64,000 nucleotides of DNA from contig VYZI01000344.1 of NCBI GenBank assembly GCA_013397695.1, positions 273,076 to 337,075 of the forward strand. The letters are read 5' to 3'. The position numbers and the translations under genes were made by a program. Positions 38,401 through 53,400 of the stretch are shown in pieces. This DNA is from Centropus unirufus (lineage: Eukaryota; Chordata; Aves; Cuculiformes; Centropidae). Position 1 is the stretch's first letter; each line of letters begins with the position of its first letter. The notes beneath the pieces were generated by a model, which was not told the DNA's origin, did no database searches, and was given only the letters and a program-made list of their open reading frames with translations.

Positions 38401-41400
38401 GCTGTAACTGTGATAGTGATACCAGGCACTCTAGTCAGGAACCTGGCAGAGGCAAGTCTCCCACAGGAAAGATAAACGTGAGCCCTATCTCATGACATTT
38501 CAGAACAAACAGCACTACAGGAAAAAGGATTCTCTTGGAGAATTATTAGTTTTCCATAACTACAGATTATCTCCATGGTCTTATCTTTATGTTCTAAGTC
38601 ACACACAAAAAAAAAGCAAATAAAAGTCCAACATATTTGAGTTTTTAATTTGTAATTGTGATAAGCAATTTCTGCCTGTGCCAACATAAATTTACATAGC
38701 AGTTTAATGACTTGGGAGCACCAGCAGGTACAGAAGCGCAGTTCCTGTTCCCAAGTTCAGCCCAAGCTAAGCCTGACTGTGAGCTGCTGCTCCGCTTCCA
38801 AACTGTGTAGCATTCCAAGCACAAAATATGAAATAATGAAATTTATGTATTTCATGTTGGCTCTCCTCAGGCAACTCCATCAATTGATTCAGTTGTATTA
38901 TGTATTCACTTTCAGGCATCCAATAATGAAGACGCCTGAGAAATGTTGGATATAGATTAATGTTATTAATTTTATGGTATAAAAAACATTAGATCTTGTA
39001 AAGTCAACGAAACAGAACTTTTAGTTATGATCCTTGAAGTGTTCAAATTAGATTGTTGGTAACATTAATTGCCGAAAGGCCATTTAAATTAAGTCCTAGA
39101 ATAAGGATTTAGAAGCGAAGCCACTATATTCTTTCACTAAACTTAGGTTCAAAAGGGGAAAAAAACAACAAAAAACCACAAAACCCAAACCCACAAAAAC
39201 TGTGATGCAGATTGATCCACAACTATGTATTATACATAGAGAGAAATAGAAATTATGTAAAAATGTAAGTTCAGACTAAAAACCAGAGGAATTCCACATA
39301 GGGCATTTTCTGTATGCTTAGAAATTCTCAAATGTAATAAGGAATTTTTAATGAAAAGCTGTGTAGTCTGTACAATTAAATAACTAGTTTCTTTCTTAAA
39401 GCACAATATGTCACAAAGTGGTCCTCAAAAATATATTTTTTTTTGAGGAGCAGCAGACCTTGGTTCCCAAACTATGTTACTCAAAAATGTCTGGCTAGCT
39501 AGCCCTGTCATTTTAAAGCCACTGTGCTCACCTACTAGTGATAAGAGAGTCAAAATTAACAATGCACTTACCAAAAGAGGGAAAGCTGAACAATAACCCA
39601 TCAACTGAACCTGTAAACAATCTACAGGAATTCTGCTACAAACTTTGTTCCACTAGAGGATGCGGAGGAAAACATAAAATTGTTCTGGTACCCTCGACAA
39701 CCCTGCTTCTTCCAAGCACCATTACCACAGATGGATCATCTCCTGAGCTAGGCTGCAGCAGCTGGCTGTAGAGTTCACATGCACTCACTTCCTTTTCCCA
39801 TCCTTCTTATCTCAGCTCTGATTGCTTAAAACAGTATCGATTGCTCCAGTATTAAGGATTTTTGTCACTTACTAAGTTTCCAAATTTACTCATGCACACA
39901 CGGCCAAACATTTTCTCTATTACTTAAATACCCTGGATCCTTCGCTGTTGCTCATGGTTATTCCTTCACTGACTGTGTAGAGGAATCTACATGCTAGCCA
40001 CCATTTTCCAGCCCAGGACTTCCATCCGTAAGTATTAACAAACTGGCCATCATCACCAAAGTGAGATTCGGCTCAGAAAGGCGACTAATTACTAAACCAC
40101 TGTACTGGTCTTCATCTTCACCATGACGAGAGTGAGTGAGCATGTGTGTGGCTGAGCTGGCTATAAGGGTTAACCCACGATCACCACATTAAAACAGACC
40201 CCTTTTCTAAATACCAAGATTTCATTATATTTCCGATTTTAATTACCAAACGACCATGTTCTTTTAGAAGGCTATAAAGCTGTGGAAGAGATTTACTACT
40301 GCTGTCAAATTTGGCAGATTAAGACAGCTCAAAACTGAGGACAAAACAATCATGCTAACAGCCCACTGACTCCATCCCTAAAGCCCAAGTTATTTCGCTG
40401 CTGATCATATAAAAAGAAGCATTTACCATAATGCGCTCCCATAAGTCATTTCCTGGCCTTCCAATACAACCAATATTTCAACTACTCTCAGCTACAAAAC
40501 GTATTTGGGTTCCCACCCAATATGCCGTACAGTGACAATGAAAGCTGGAGAAAAATGTTCTGATAAAAGATTCTATGATGAATGCATAATTCATTTTTAT
40601 ATTAAATTCATAGCAAAACAAATATTCCCAAGGGCTGTGCTGAAGAGCTAGAGAACTCCATAGTAAGTACATTCAATGTGGGAAGAATGTTTATCATGAA
40701 ATTTAAAGGAAAAAAAGGTACGCAAGTTCCCAAACCTATAAGAAAGTTGCCAAGTAAATCCATATACTCACACTCTAATCTTAGCTGGAATTGAAGACAA
40801 AGAAATACATATCTGAGGAACTGTCCTGTAGAGCTTTCAAAATATGGGAATTGGGCTAAGTCTTTGATGAAACCACAACCTGAGTCTTTTCCTCTCCAGC
40901 CACACAGTGCCAAGATGTTAATTTTCATCATTAGAATTATTTTTGCCCCTTTCCCCTGTATACAGCCTTTGGCATCAAATCACAGTAGTTTCTCCCTCTC
41001 CTGGCACTTGGCCAAACACAATTGCCCATATTATTTTATATGTTCTTACAACTAATTCACTCAAGTATTTCAATGAGGAAAATTAAAAAGTCCCTTGATC
41101 TCATGGAACTTAATGAAAAGAAATATTCTGTAAGACTTAGCATATCTCTTGCAAAGTATATATTCTCAAACAGCTTTAATAATTATGCTCAGTTCCATAA
41201 CCTTGTTCAGGCAAAAAATATGAACGGTCTTTGATGCATTTCTTCTTACATTTTTGTCCAGAACTGGGTGTTCTCTTCTACCAGACAAAGCAAGTCAGCA
41301 GTGGCACATGCAAATATAACAGTCCTTAGCAGCTGAATAAAAAGAAACTACACGCTTTTCAAATTCCATTAATTTCTCTGGCACACAATAAAGAGGTTAA

Positions 41401-44400
41401 TAGGTTGTTAAATGTATACACTGCCACTTCTTTTCAATTTCCATGCAATACATGCAGCTAAATAGAAGTCAAGCATATGCTCTGTAATTCATAGCACTTA
41501 AAGTATAGCAATTCTTAAAATGCCAGTTAGATATGAAAAACAAGAACCTGATAAATCCGTTATATGGCAATAAAAAAGGAGGAGAGGAGGAATAAAATAA
41601 TTAATTACCTCATTATTCTATCACCTATCGCTGTTCCTCTGATATTATATCTAGTAAAGGGAACAACAACTGAAGTCATTCAAAAATTCTGGGTATCGTG
41701 TTTTTAAAAAGTTAACATCTATTACAAAATGTGCTCTACATATTCCATTGGAGAAGACGCCTCCTCAATGTGTTAGTATGCAACACTACTCTGATTTCAG
41801 CAAAAATAGTATTCAGATTACATAACAGTACACAAAGCTGATCTTATAAAATAGAGTAATTCCTCATAGGTCACACCAGAAGTGGAAGCAGCTGCAAAAT
41901 GATTTCCATTTTACATTCATGTTTGTTTGAAATTTTAGTTTAACATTTAGTTTAACATTTTCCAGGCTTAGCCTCTGCTCATCAATCAGCTTCTGTCGCA
42001 GTCCAAACAAAATTAATTCAGTCATTTAAGCAGGAGAACAGCCCTCAGAGAGTTGCTTGGACTAATTTGTGAAAATTAAGATCAATCCAATAAAAACTGC
42101 ACTCTGTGCGTGAAGAACATACATTTTGCATAGATCTTTCTTCCCCCCGTGGATTACAAAGTACAGTGCTAAGGCAAGCCGTATTTATGTAGCTCTGTAT
42201 CACCTAAATTTTCTGGACCAAGTTTTAAAGAAGATTTAAAGAAGATATGCCATGTGCATACTTCGAGGCTTAAAACCCATATATGTCCTATATTTAAGAT
42301 AAAGGATCTTTACTGGTGGGCTCCCTAAAGTGCCCTAGAAGTTTATGTTCTCTATTGAGTATTGAGCTAAACTGCTCTGCTGTACAAAACAGCACATTCA
42401 GAAACATTCTGTGTAGTTCATTACATACTGTACATTTTCTTAAAAAGAGCATATATTGACTAGTCCAATGACAATAAAGAAATTAAATAGCTAGCTTCTT
42501 TTAGTCACCGATCTTCACTGATGCTCAGTGGCTACAGAAACACTGCAGAAAAAGTCACATTCTCTATTTTTTTCATAGAAACATCCTGTCTCTGTCCTGG
42601 TTTCAACTGGGACAGAGTCAATTTTCTCCCTAGTAGCTGGTGTAGTGCTGGGGTTTAGATTTAGTACGAGAATAATGTTTATAGCAACAACTAAAACCAT
42701 TGCTGTTAAGTAGAGCTTGCACCAAGTCAAGAACCTTTCAGCTTCTCAGGTTCTGCTAGTGAGCAGGTGCATAAGAAGTTGGGGGGAAAACAGCCAGGAC
42801 ACTTGATCCGAACTGGTCAAAGGATATACATGACATCATTCTCAGTATAAAACTGGGGGCTTCTTTTGGCCAGGGGGCAATCACAGCTTGGGGACAGTCT
42901 GGGCATCACTCATTGGGCGGTGAGCAATTTCATTGTTTGCCATATTGTATTTTTAGTATTATTCTTCTCTTTCCCTTTTACTGTCCTATTAAGCAGTCTT
43001 TATCTCAAACCATGAATTTTAACTTTTTTCTCATTCTCCTCCCATCCCACCGGTGGGGATCATGGGGGGGTGATCCAAGCAGCTGCATGGTGCAATAGTT
43101 GCCAGTCAGCATTAAACTATGACAGTATCAAAACTATTCCTAGCTGATTCCTAGCCCTCATTTAGTTGACTTAGCCAATTTTATCAACCAGAGGACTGTG
43201 GTATTTCTACACATTTTGCTCCGACTGTTCGACGCTTTTTTCAAAATATCAAAGCATGTCCAAACTCTGTGTTTCTCTGTCTTTTGCATGGTCTTTCCCA
43301 ACAGTTCAGTTTCAGGTTACTTGGTAAGAAATTATCTATCCTTACTGTGCTTGGAGAATTATTAGCACCCCCAAAAGACATTATATTCCTTGTATCTATT
43401 CTTAGATTATGTAAGAGAGAGGAAAGACCCAATCCTAGTTTGAAAATGTTAGAATTTGGATGTGTACCCGATCAAAATTCAAATAACAGAAGCTCTGTAA
43501 ACATTAGATTTACAAAATGAGCAACATTCTATTCGTAATTCACCCATCTTACTAAAAGTAGCAAGATGATTTGATGCAGCAGGAAGTTCTCCACTTATTT
43601 AACTGCAAGTGTTGTCAATAGAGCTACCAAAAGGGTGTTTCTGCCACTTAGGAGCAAGTGTAAGATCATAATTTCAGAGTACAGAATCAGATGTCTACCA
43701 TTCCTTTCTCACCAGAGAAATCTGTACTTCACAGTGACAAAATGACTGAGACAGTTTCCTTTATCTTCATTTCCCCAACTGTGGAGTTTCTCCTCGATAT
43801 GAAAAATAGGTAGTTATTAGGTCTATGGAAAACCTAAAATTGGTTGCAGATGAACTAGTAATGCTATCTACTGGCAATGCCTTATTAGTAAAACATCTTT
43901 TAGCAATCTATTTCAGATTGCTACAGCCTCTTTATTTCTTTGTCCTGTAGAAAATTTAAGGTTGTTTGGTTTGGATTTTTTTTTTGCAACTGCATAAAAC
44001 AGTTTCACAAAAAGTAGGTTTTATTGCAGGCTAGCCTTATAACCTGCTCTGGAAAGGAAAAGAAACAAGTCAGGCCTCCAAACCCCCAAACCAATTCCCT
44101 CTAGATATTCTAGAGAGAAATAAATCTACTTTATTACTTCTATATTAATGCCATTAATTATGTCATAGGATGACACATTGGAAACTAAATTATTAGATAA
44201 GCTTGAGAATATGACATTTAGTAGAGGAATTGTTAGGCAACACAATTTACTAAGTGAGAAAAGAAAATGTAAGCCTACAGGAAACATACTGGTGGAGTTC
44301 AACACCAGCCTTGCAGGCAATTTTGTTTAATATCTTGCTAAAAGTCTCTGAGCGAAACGTAGGAATGTACTCATGCCGTGCATCGAGGGTGTGAGGTTGG

Positions 44401-47400
44401 GTAAATTCATGAGTGTAAGTGGGACTGTAAACCTTGAGAAAGAGGTGGGTACAAATGCAGAAGGATAAAAGTGACAGTCATACACTTCTGAGCATCCTTC
44501 TGCTGAAAGATAAGAACACGTTACTTGGAAATGGCAAAGTAGGAAAGACTTCAGTATTCAAAGTGATCTTGTGCCTGACTGCAAGCCACCACTAGCAGGG
44601 AGCCATAAGCAAGAGAGAAGGATATAACTACAGCTCACTCGTGTCTCAGAGAACCTTCTCTAGACCAAGAACAATGTTCATACCATTAATCCAGGGAAAA
44701 TTCAGACAGTGCAGTGTGCATAATTCTGGGATATCATTCAGGAAAGAAGCAGAACATGAAAGAGCACTGTCAGGAACCAGCACGATGGCAAGAAAACCAC
44801 AATTTTTTATTGCTTGGGACTCAATATAGTGGGACAAAAGATGAAAATGGGCAGGATGAACATCATTCAAATGGTAAGTACTGGGCCTGAAAAAAGTGTT
44901 TCAATGAAAACAGTATGTTATCACAAAACAAGATGACTAATTTTTGTCATTTCATACCCATTGTTGTAACAACGTTTTGAGGTAGTATCCTACCAGTTAA
45001 GGGGCCAGGGGGATTTTATATGAGTTTGATCAGTTTATGGAAGGAATTATATGCTATAACAGCTTCTGTAGTAGTATAGAAAGGACTTCCAGTTCCTTTT
45101 ACTTTTTTTCCCATATGTGATACAAATACTAAGAGGGCTTATTGCTAGCCTTTGAGACCACCAGTGCCTGCTTTCACTGTGGAAATCCAAATTCCTCTGA
45201 GCACAGATAGGATGTCCTACTTTTCTTCAGTGTGTAAGAGGGCACTGAGAAAATCCTGAAACCAGAAGAACAGGAGGGAAAGAAAGAAACATGTATAGGA
45301 CTGCTCAGCAGTTCAACGAGAAAATTTCACTGCTTGCATACTCACAAAAGCAGAACAAAATGAATTGGTTGGGGCACTGAACCTGAGTAATGAATGAAAG
45401 CCTGGAGGCAATCCTAAACCACTGTTGCCTACACAGCAAATTTTGTCAGATTTTATTCAGGGGAAGAATGAGGGAGCAGGGGGCTGCTTGAAGAATTTTA
45501 ATTGTATCATTAATATAGTTGAATGATCTCTCCTGTATGATAAATTCTAACTGGTACAGGAATAAATCTTGCTGCACCCAAAGAAGGAAGAAAAAGCACG
45601 TCAGATGAAGTGTAACTTCATCTAAGATGTCCTCCCTAGTGGGAAATTGTAACGGCTATATGATACCTGGAAGTGTCATTCTTATTACATTACTACAAAA
45701 ACTATTACATCGTAAAGGCAACATAAGGTGCAGGAGAAGAAGCTAAGAATCCGGCTTGAAAACAGAAATGGGACTAAAATTGCAGGGCTTTTCACAGCTA
45801 GTTCTTCAATCGATAGATCATAATGAACATTAGCTTTCCAGAGGAAATTATTTCTGCCATTAGATATTTATCTATGATTACTTAGCACTGCACAGAAAGT
45901 TAATGGATTAAGACAGAATCTGTATATATTAGCTTTTTCAAAAAAAGTAATTTAGTGAGCAGATGTACTCATGCTATGTAATGAGCAACCACTGACTGTT
46001 CTTTTTGTCACTACTGACAACATGGTGGCTTATGACTTTTTTTCACCTACTAATTATTCAGAACCTTTTCTATATAGGCAACTATTAAATTCTTCCCAAT
46101 TTCCTAATGAATATATATTGCAATGCTTCCTGTAAAGAATTTGCAATGCTAGTGTAAGAAATAAAGAGCAAGATAATGCTGCAATAAATAAATAAATAAA
46201 GCTAAGGCATATGACACAGGGTAACATAACATCTAAACCTAGGAAAACTGCTATGTAAAGTTTAGCAATAAATGTATTGTTTAAATAATCATTACAGCTT
46301 TTAAAAGGTCCAAAAAGTGAAACTAAAGAACTAATGTATTAAAACAGCAAAAGCAAACTGGATGCTAAGTTTACCGAATAATCAAGTATGTATAGCTGTT
46401 AATATTTTACAAGGAAAAGAAAATACAAAAAGCTTTCCAAAAGTGTCTGTTATTAATGATTATAACTAGTAATCTACCTATTTTTTTTTCACAGCTATAC
46501 ATACTGATAGTCAATAACCAACAAAAAAGATTATAGTTTCTCCTTCAGAAAAAGAAAAAAAGGAAAATTAAACACATCAGTCTTCATGTATGCAGTACAC
46601 ACAAACACAGCGTTGCTGAACCACAGCAGTGAAAAGCTCCTGCTTTGCTGCAGTAAAAACACCTAAAGTACAGCAGAAAGACAATGCATGCCCCTCTACA
46701 CGTTTATAAAACGTTCTATACTTATGACTTTGGGGAGAATAATTAAACATTAATCACAAATATATAGCAGTAGGGTATTCAGCAGGCAAGAAATAAGAAC
46801 AAGAAGGTATTAGATCTGTAGCAGCTTGCCTGGCTAGGAGGGAAAATACAGCTATACATATCTTACATACAGGCAAATATCTTCAGCCATCAAGCTCTTG
46901 GCTAGTTGTCAAAGAACAACTTACTTTAATTAAGGGTATGAGGCATAGGTTTCTAGATCTGCCATTCAAAAAAAAAGGGCATTTTGGCAAGCAATACCAG
47001 ACATGAGTATTCCTCTAACCTGTGTCCCGGTCCTCCTCGATACCGTGCCCCTGGGATCAGAACAGGATCATCGTCACTATCATCAGTTTCTTGGAGAGCT
47101 GCGGTCCTGGTAGAGGACTCATCTGGAGTTGCAAGCCCTGAGGATTCTGCGTGTGGCTGAGGTTCATCATTTGCAGCAAGAGAGTTGGCAGTGGATTCAG
47201 CACTCTGATTGGAAATTTCTTGATTTGCACTTTTTTCACAGGAGGTTTCTTCATCTGTATTTCCAGAGGCAGCATCAGCATTCGGTCCATTTTCTTCTGG
47301 CTGGTTTCCAGAATGCTCAGGACCAGGTTTATCCGACACGGCTAACAGGAAATATTAATGAAAGTAAGTCACAGCATTTATGGTTCTGGCCCATTTTAGA

Positions 47401-50400
47401 AGACATTATAAATGGTCACAGAAGTTAAATTATGCACACTGAGTTTATATTGGAAACTTCATTTTTTCATTATGCACTTCATACAATTATATTTGAAAGC
47501 ATACAGATACATACTTGCTTCTGTTGTTTCTCCAGTTTCATCTGCAGTTCTTACTTCTTCAGCACTTGCATCTTCCTTCTGAGATTCATCAGGAGCTCCT
47601 GAATGAAACAATTTTATATTAAATCACATGATTTCATTTGGATGCACATCTCTAATGTAAGCAAATTAAAGCAGTTCTAGCACTCCTAGATCAAACTAAT
47701 CAAAGCAACGTCCTCCAAAGTCCACTTTACTGAAATCTCAGATATCAGTCACGTAGAAGTCAATGTATATAAACCTATCCATTCGCCTAGGTCAATAAAC
47801 TAACAAAGAAAAATGCATTGCTTTGTTGTTCCTTCATATACTTAATATCCTATGCTGTAAGAACTTCAGTTTCAAAAGTAGCATTAATACTCTTGAAACA
47901 GACGACCGCTTACTGAAAACCATTATTTCTGAAGGCAGAAGTTATCTCTCTATTGAAAGCAATTTTAGAAAATCCCACAAACCAAACCAAAAAAGTTTCC
48001 CTGGAACCAGTCATTTGACTTGACTGCCTTTTTGGCAAAGAAACGAGCAAGTTAACCACATATAACACAATACAGTGAAAGCCTGAAAGAAATGTAACAA
48101 GAACCTTGCACTTGTTAATGACTGCAAAGTGCAAGTGTTCTGTTTTTCAATACAAATTGGGGCAGCACACGTCCCAGGAAAAAAGAATAAGGGTTTTAGA
48201 ACTTAAAACAGGATAGGTTAGTTTTGAATATATTTATTTGTAACTGTATCAGGTTGGTATCTTTTTCTTTCCTAAAAAAAAAAATCATGTTCTATTACAG
48301 CTGTATCCTGCCTTCATGGGTGCCCCATGGTGATCAATGGTAGTCATGAACACACCAGAGCAGAATTTTTCCATTAACATTACAGAAATAACAATGGATC
48401 TTACTTGTTTCTTCATCTGCAGGTCCTGACTCTTCTGAGGCTTTTGTTTTCAGAGCGTCTTCTTGGCCTTCTGTTTTGCAATGACTTCCACTCCCTCTAG
48501 AACTTGAATTTCTGCTGCTCCTGGCAACATAACGTAACATATTAAAAAAACTAGAAATAATATAAAAAGAAGATCATTGCAGTAGCTCAGCCAGACCATC
48601 ATAATCTCTCTTGCTGCAATCTCACAGTCCACTAGTTCCCAACAGGAGGTACAACTCACAAGTTCACAGCAATTTTAAAATTCTCTTCTTACGTCCATTA
48701 CCACTCATCCCACACTGTTCTCTAGATCATAGAGCCCCATTTCCTCCTATCTCTTTTGGGGTTTTTTTTGGTTGTTTTTTTTTAACTTTTAAAGGATTTA
48801 TTCATTGCTTTTCAAACAATTGTGAGAACTCAAAAGGATTTGCTCTCTTTCACTGTTTACACATTTGCATGTAACAGGTCTTATTAAAAGGTAGGAAAAG
48901 CTGTCAGCTGAGCACTAAAACAGAATTTTATCCCATCAAACCAAATTCTCTTTACAACATGGAAAATTATTCGTCAGGAAATATATTAACACTGCTGTTC
49001 CGAATGTCATCAAAACCAGTGTTCTTAGACTCTCTAGAAAAGATCTGATTTCAGGAAATGGAAGGCTTTGTTCCTGAGCACTCTCTTTCTCTCCCCTCCT
49101 CTATCTGTGTGGTGGCCTCAAATTTAGGCGAATTACTAGACAAAAGAGAAAACAATGATGAGTTACAAGAAATATAAGCACAGTTCTCAAGAATTTATAC
49201 TGTAATGTTACAGGAGCTTTCTTACTTGTGTATGTTAGCACTAAACTATTTTATCTGCAACATTGCTAGAAAAGAGCGCAAACCATGCTTAGTCCTGATT
49301 CTTTAGAGTCTGGCCTAGACTTCAGTACTTTTATTTTTTATGTAAATTTTTTTTACATTAAAAATGGGAGCTTTGACTTCTCTTGATGAGCAATAATCTG
49401 TTTCATTTCTGGACTGGATTTGGAATATCTAGACAATTTGTTAGCCCTTACAGTATTTCTTCTACATCACGAATTTTCAGCATTGTTGCTTTATGGGCAG
49501 ACTGGAACGGCACTGCTAGATACAAAGTTAAGGATTTTTGCTATTTCATTCCTCATACGATATAATCACTTTTATAGACTCAGTCACAGCCTAAGCACTA
49601 AGATTTTTACTCTCTCTTCTTACTTTCCAGCTCCATGCTCAATGTTAATTTACATTCATTTATTGCGGTGCCATAATTTTTTCTTCAATGTTATTTTTCA
49701 CACTCAATACTCATTGCAATACAACTAAATCACCGAGGAACTTTATCTTACTTGTGTTAATTCCCTTTGAAAAGTTTAAGTGAAGTTAAGTTTTAGTAGT
49801 ATTTGCTTAATTTCCTCAAATACAGATTTTTGTAACATGTAATTTTCCTGTCTCTCACCTCCATCCCCTGTACACCCTAGTATTTCTTAATATTGTTTTT
49901 CAGGTTGTTTTTTCAAATATTCCATCTTCAGAATCACTTACCACTAATTGTTTTGAAGTGTAAAATGTATCTTTCCCATTTTGTCTTAAAATAAACACTT
50001 AAACAAAATTAAAATTTTGTTCAAGAAAATTTCGTTTCTATGATGCAGCGGTGGCAATATTTTACTATTACATTTTAAAGGCACTAGATAGAATACATTG
50101 ACAAAACATTTGCTAATGTTCTGTTCCTCTTGTGAAATCTCTCAACCTTAAAATATTTAATGAAGGTGACTAAAAAACTAAATGCAGGATTAGGAGAAAA
50201 CTTATTCTTTCAAAACTTGCTGGATGTTAACTCTAATTAGAATTACATTCAATTGTTGAACGTGTCAGAAGATTCCAGATTCACATGGGAAAAGTGTTTG
50301 TTCTCATGAAAACACAGATTACCGCTAAAGTTTCCAAACCGCTATGGGCAAAACGTGCGGTTTATATCTAAAGCCACAGCACTTAGAGTAGCTAAACGTG

Positions 50401-53400
50401 GTGGGGTTTATTTTCCCCAGTAACAAATGCCAGCAAGCATTACTACTTACTGACTTCCACAATAATTTCGAAAACATAAGTAAAGAAATAGAAGAAAGAA
50501 GAGATACAATAAGGATTGTGGTTTTTTTGGGAGATCCCAATATGGTCTGATGATAGACTTCAACACAAAAGCAAGTGAGTGAGGCCAGTCAGACAATATG
50601 TGTTTATGATCTGAAAAGGACGAGTTTGCTGGAATACCTAAACAGTCCACAAAGTTAAGTGTCTTAACCACATTCATTCATCAACACTCCTCAAACAGAA
50701 ATAGTATTTTCACTGCTTTACAACTTGGGAACTGTGCCACAGAAAGACTGATTTGCTGAATACCATATGAGAAGCCTGGTAGAGAATTAAAACTTAAGTG
50801 CCAGCCCCTGGACCACCTTCCATCACTGCACTACCTTGTGTTAGTAAGATTAACGAACACTAATATTATGCTAGAGTTTGACGCAGATAGCATGTTTCAA
50901 ACTATGTTAGCATTAAAAAGATCCGCAGCAAATATCACGAAGAAACCTCTTGCATAAATGTCATGTTAAAGCAGGACTGCCTTACGTTCTAAATGTGGTA
51001 AAGACTACAGCCATTTTGAATTTTTTATATACACTAAAAAATACACATAAACAATATGGAAAACTAATTTATCTGTATCTATGATAGGCCAGTGTTAGTG
51101 ATCCAAGCTGATCAATAACCAGTTGAAGCCAAAATTAACTTCTTACCACTCATCAGTGAAGAGCAGTTTTATCGTGCTTGTAGTCGTTCCTTCTGTACTG
51201 TAGTGTAAACTTAAAACTGGTTCACCTGTTCCTGATCGTGGCTTGTCACTCTCTGTAAATACAGGGTTGGCAAAGTTTAGATGGGCATCAATAATAGACA
51301 TAAAGCTGTTATATTTCTGAAGATTCATTTAATTATCCTAGCAAAAGTCAAATGTGGTAGGAACATGAATAATATCCAAGATCTCTTATAGCCCAAGCAA
51401 AAAGTTTAAGTTTCAAACTAAACACACCAAATTTGGAATGCTTTAAAAACGGACTAAAATTATTTGTATTTATGAGAGCAAACAAAGATGATGCTGTCCA
51501 TCAACATGCAGGTAAATAAAACTGCAGATAGGTACGCGTGCACACGATATTATCCCTCATAAGCAGATCCCTTCTCTACCCAGTATATTAATTATACTAA
51601 TATAGAATGCTTTTGCAAGTGTTCAATAATTTTACCTGAGTAAATACATATTAAAAAAAATAATGAGATCTAGGCACTATCACTGGTCTAGAAAAATCAC
51701 GATTCTCTTTATTTTTTTTTCCTCCTTAGAACCCAACCAACTACAAATATCCTTAGGGCTACTGTAAATTGTCAGCTAGTTGTCATAAAAACACTAAATT
51801 CATGTTCCGAGAGCTTCAGGATTAAAAAACCTTTCATACAGGAATAACTGTAAGCAGAAGAGGAGCACTTGCAAAATGATATCCAAAAGCAAAGCAACAG
51901 AACTGAACTGAATTTGAAATCCACTGCAAATCTGCCAAGCATATGCTGCATCTGAAGTTTTAAGGACATTCAGTGGGCTCCTTCAAAACAGAACTGCTCA
52001 GTGGCACCTGTCCACCCACCCACCACTGAGTAAAATTCATGGTCACAATCTCTCCACATGCGTGGCACAACTGCCCTTAATACTGAAGTTAACCGTGACC
52101 AGTATGAAAAAGGTAATGGAAAGTAGCATCAGATTAAGGTATACGACAGAGATGCCATTTTCTCGGCAGTGCAATGGAAGAGCGTTTACTTACTATTAGG
52201 CACCACCCAAATGACTGGTAAGTGGTCTGTGTAGTCTTGCTTTTCAGAAATGCTGAGTTTTTTTTATCAAGACATATTTTCTTTGGTTTACAGAGTACAG
52301 AAATTTGATTAAAAGTATCCTCGCATTACTGGCAGCAGGCTGACACTTAAAGTAAAAGCTTCAGATCATCTTGGGGTAACATCAAATAAAACTAATGTTT
52401 GATTCAAGTACAGATCTATACATTCCTGCACTGAACCACCATTATTAAAATAGTAATGGCTACAGTATTGCCAAAGGATATTTATTTCAGAAAACAAAAT
52501 TAAGTGACAGGAACTATAAAATTAAATGATGAAATGGCACATAAAAACTTAACCTAACAATGCTTATATTTTTAAAATGCTGGCAAGCAGAAGCTCACTC
52601 ACTGCATCAGAGCAGTGATCAGCTGCTCCAAAGAACTTTAAATACGTTTTTATGTATTCTGAAGAGAAATAAAAAAGAAAATAATAAAAAAAACCAAAAC
52701 ACAAAAGTAAACATCAAAAACCCTGCGAAAATGAAAATATTTTAATGTGAAAGAATTAGCCAGTTATAACCATGATCCTAATCATACGTAGGGCATGGGC
52801 CCAAGAAAAACTGATAGCTTGTTTAAAATAAAGGTTCCAGTTACACTCTTGTTAGAGTCGATTAAGCTGATCGAAAGGAAGGTTTCCAGTTCTTGAAATA
52901 AACTGAGTAAGAAAAGAAACATAAGAAAAAAAATATCATAGCGGGTTTTGTAGATTTTGAACAAAAATGATATGATCTTTCATAACTGAACAGGTGTTTT
53001 CTCTATTTTTGGCAACCTATCAGCAAGCATCTCTTAGTTTAAAGATCTCCAAACTTTGAGCATCCCTTCCTAAGCAAGTACAACTATTGATTGTTCCAAT
53101 GTACTGCAGAAGTCACCAGGAGCTGGACACTGAAAGAGTAGAGCGTTACATAGCTGGAAAATTCCCTGCCTTCCTTGTAATAAGTACAGATGAGACATAT
53201 CTTTGAATTGGGAACCCGAATAGGTAAAGACAGCCACCGATGACTATACTGTAACTTGATACTGATATGTAACATTTTCTTCAGAAAAAAAATGGTTAAT
53301 ATTACTAACCAAAGCAACCAAACATGGCCATCTTATAATGAACCCAACTGAATATTAGGCTTGTGTTACAAAGCTCAGCTCCTATTCTCATAACAGAGCT

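Larger units (their letters stand above)
35970..47019 (-). other. DCAF6: DCAF6 11-kb intron with solo LTR
   Basis: The largest intron in the window, from GTTAGA to TATAG, just upstream of the IQ exon. It contains the solo LTR, the AAAT repeat and A/C-rich tracts. The rest is AT-rich, with only short unsupported open frames. Confidence 0.9.

Noticed and set aside
44330..44880. Stretch considered as an old LINE or LTR relic
   Set aside because: It looks slightly more G-rich than the intron around it, but no diagnostic words of CR1 or an LTR could be found.
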